From positions 30,161 to 94,160 of the forward strand of contig CAJURN010000003.1 in NCBI GenBank assembly GCA_910589055.1: 64,000 bases of DNA. The letters are read 5' to 3'. Under the pieces are notes generated by a model. It had not been told where the DNA came from. It did no database searches and saw nothing but the letters and a program-made list of their open reading frames with translations. The DNA comes from an uncultured Muribaculaceae bacterium (lineage in GTDB: Bacteria; Bacteroidota; Bacteroidia; Bacteroidales; Muribaculaceae). Position 1 is the first letter of the stretch. Each line of letters begins with the position of its first letter. The translations under genes were made by a program, and so were the position numbers. Shown here one piece after another: positions 62,629-64,000 of this stretch.

Positions 62629-62636
62629 CAAAGATA
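62629..62636 (-). promoter_or_regulatory. -7 promoter box of sbcDC
   Basis: TATCTTTG on the minus strand, five bases before the sbcD ATG; transcription should begin at about the start codon. Confidence 0.6.
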
Positions 62637-62719
62637 CGGATAAAAATTTATGTAGAAAGTCTGATATGCCCTGTATGACATTTTTCTAAAAAATATTGTG
62701 TAATTATAAAAAATAATTC

Positions 62720-62727
62720 TAAATTTG
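62720..62727 (+). promoter_or_regulatory. -7 promoter box of the right-edge secreted protein gene
   Basis: TAAATTTG matches the consensus and gives a leader of about 60 bases. A near match (TACTTTGC) follows about 10 bases later. Confidence 0.55.
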
Positions 62728-62797
62728 CCGCTGAATACTTTGCAAATTGTCTTTTCCGCGAAAATTTATCAATCATTAAAACCTCATATTAGTTAGT

Positions 62798-64000
62798 ATG
62801 AAAAAACTTTACACAATTCTTGCCGCTGCAACGGCTCTTACAATCACAGCCACAGCATTGCCTGAGCTGGGTTCTGCGCCGCAGAAAGTGCCTGCCGAGG
62901 CTAAAACAGTGCCTTATTCTTCGAATATCGCCACGTCGTCGTCTACACTTGACCCCGATTGGACCGTTATCAATGCGAATGACGATTCCGAAACCTGGAC
63001 CGCATATTCCTCCACTCAGACTTCATGGGGCGGTCCCGGCTTTGCAGCGCGTTATAAATATCATAGCACAAATCCCGGCGATGATTATCTTATTTCGCCT
63101 GCCATCAGTCTTCAGGCCGGGACTGAATATATGGTAAGATATCAGCTTTCCACATATTCCTATCCCGAATCCATGAAGGTGTATGTTTCCACCACCACTG
63201 AACCTGAGGAAATTCAGGCTCTCACCCCGATGAAAGAATATATTGACCTGAAACAGAATTTTTACACTCTTGAATCATTCTGTTTCACTCCCGAAACCGA
63301 TGGTGAGTACTATGTGTCATTCTATGAATGTTCTTCAAAAAATCAGTTCTATCTCTATCTCGCCGGTTTTGAGATTATGGAAAATAAATTCGCTCCTTCG
63401 ACTGTTACCGGCCTGAGCGGCGTGCGTGACGCAGCCCGCGAAGTGAAGGTGAATTTGAGCTGGACTCTTCCGACAAAGAGTACTCTCGGTATCGCTTTCA
63501 CAGAAGAACAGACTGTGGAAAAGGTGCTTGTTTACCGCGATGGCGGCGAACGTGCCATTGCCGAACTCGAAGGTGCCGCTACGGAATTTACTGACACTGA
63601 GGAATACGGACTCACCCCCGGAACACATACTTATGAAGTGGCCGTGGTTGTTGCCGGCGAGACCAGCGCGAAGTGCGCTCCCGTTACAGTAAAGAACGTA
63701 GGTCCGCTTGTAGCCGTTGACGTTCCTGCCGACCTTACCATCGCTGATGCCGATGATTATGACAACTGGACCGTGCTTGTTGGCGACCAGAGAGTAGGCA
63801 ACTGCTACGACTGGGCTATGATGTCGGGCGGCAAAGGTGCGCAGTACCGCTATGTGGCAAGCACCGACCAGGACGACTGGCTTATCTCCCCTCCCGTCAA
63901 TATCGTCGAACCGGGATTTTACAAGATTGACCTCGGTATCTACAAGAGCTCAAGCTATGACGTACCCAACAAGTTTGAATTATATGCCGGTAAGGAACTC
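62798..64000 (+). CDS. Large secreted jelly-roll/FN3 protein, cut by the window edge
   Basis: 401 codons are visible and the frame is still open. Signal peptide (MKKLYTILAAATALTITATA), then a cleaved-adhesin/choice-of-anchor J jelly roll (about 40-185, with DDYLISPAISL), a fibronectin type III domain (about 190-290, VTGLSGVRDAAREVKVNLSW) and a second jelly roll (about 305 onward, with DDWLISPPVNI). This build is common in surface or type IX-secreted proteins of Bacteroidales; a C-terminal sorting tail would be expected beyond the edge. Possible adhesin or surface-layer role; unproven. Confidence 0.8.
   Translation, partial: MKKLYTILAAATALTITATALPELGSAPQKVPAEAKTVPYSSNIATSSSTLDPDWTVINANDDSETWTAYSSTQTSWGGPGFAARYKYHSTNPGDDYLISPAISLQAGTEYMVRYQLSTYSYPESMKVYVSTTTEPEEIQALTPMKEYIDLKQNFYTLESFCFTPETDGEYYVSFYECSSKNQFYLYLAGFEIMENKFAPSTVTGLSGVRDAAREVKVNLSWTLPTKSTLGIAFTEEQTVEKVLVYRDGGERAIAELEGAATEFTDTEEYGLTPGTHTYEVAVVVAGETSAKCAPVTVKNVGPLVAVDVPADLTIADADDYDNWTVLVGDQRVGNCYDWAMMSGGKGAQYRYVASTDQDDWLISPPVNIVEPGFYKIDLGIYKSSSYDVPNKFELYAGKEL

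Noticed and set aside
1..64000. Search for CRISPR arrays, insertion sequences, integrases, rRNA and phage genes
   Set aside because: No regularly spaced repeats, transposase-like frames, rRNA segments or phage structural genes were seen.

Overview
The window reads as a chromosomal segment of a gut Bacteroidales, most likely of the Muribaculaceae type. This is inferred from SusC/SusD pairs, a hybrid two-component regulator, serine palmitoyltransferase, Bacteroidetes promoters (-7 box TAnnTTTG) and a recurrent C-terminal sorting-like signature (YKGI.IR.G.K). No phage, insertion sequence, CRISPR array or rRNA was seen; there is one tRNA (Gln).

Region 1 (1-30.4 kb) is a polysaccharide utilization locus. 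A leftward operon encodes cellobiose phosphorylase (GH94), a GPH-family sugar symporter and an exo-alpha-mannosidase (GH125), joined by ATGA overlaps. Rightward, from a shared divergent promoter region, come a hybrid two-component regulator, SusC, SusD, two lipoproteins, a GH5 endoglycanase with four N-terminal beta-sandwich-like repeats, a PL8-like lyase, a GH88 unsaturated glucuronyl hydrolase, a GH92-GH5 fusion enzyme, a secreted flavoprotein and two small secreted proteins. Together these match what is needed for xanthan or a xanthan-like polymer (cellulosic backbone with mannose-glucuronate-mannose side chains). The lyase and GH88 would remove terminal mannose and unsaturated glucuronate, GH92 and perhaps GH125 the inner alpha-mannose, the GH5 domains would cut the beta-glucan backbone, and the symporter plus GH94 would take up and phosphorolyse cellobiose. 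Substrate is inferred, not proven. Five rightward promoters, and more weakly the leftward one, carry a direct repeat of TTGCATC spaced 21 bp and ending 26-27 bp before the -7 box: a candidate operator for the regulator.

Region 2 (30.5-47 kb) is leftward housekeeping DNA: spt, tRNA-Gln, a PpiD-like foldase, metK behind a long leader with a pseudoknot and terminator (candidate SAM riboswitch), slyD, a C69 dipeptidase, an AddA-like helicase-nuclease, a SUI1 factor, small membrane/lipoproteins, ribH, a PfkB-like protein lacking its catalytic Asp, a SIS isomerase, tyrS and cdd.

Region 3 (47-49 kb) is AT-rich, with two secreted orphan proteins and a likely gene remnant.

Region 4 (49-64 kb) holds a TPR membrane protein, a MATE exporter, a DUF3108-like protein, rsmA, mgtE, comF, a tandem pair of polytopic membrane proteins, sbcC/sbcD, and the start of a large secreted jelly-roll/FN3 protein that runs off the right edge.
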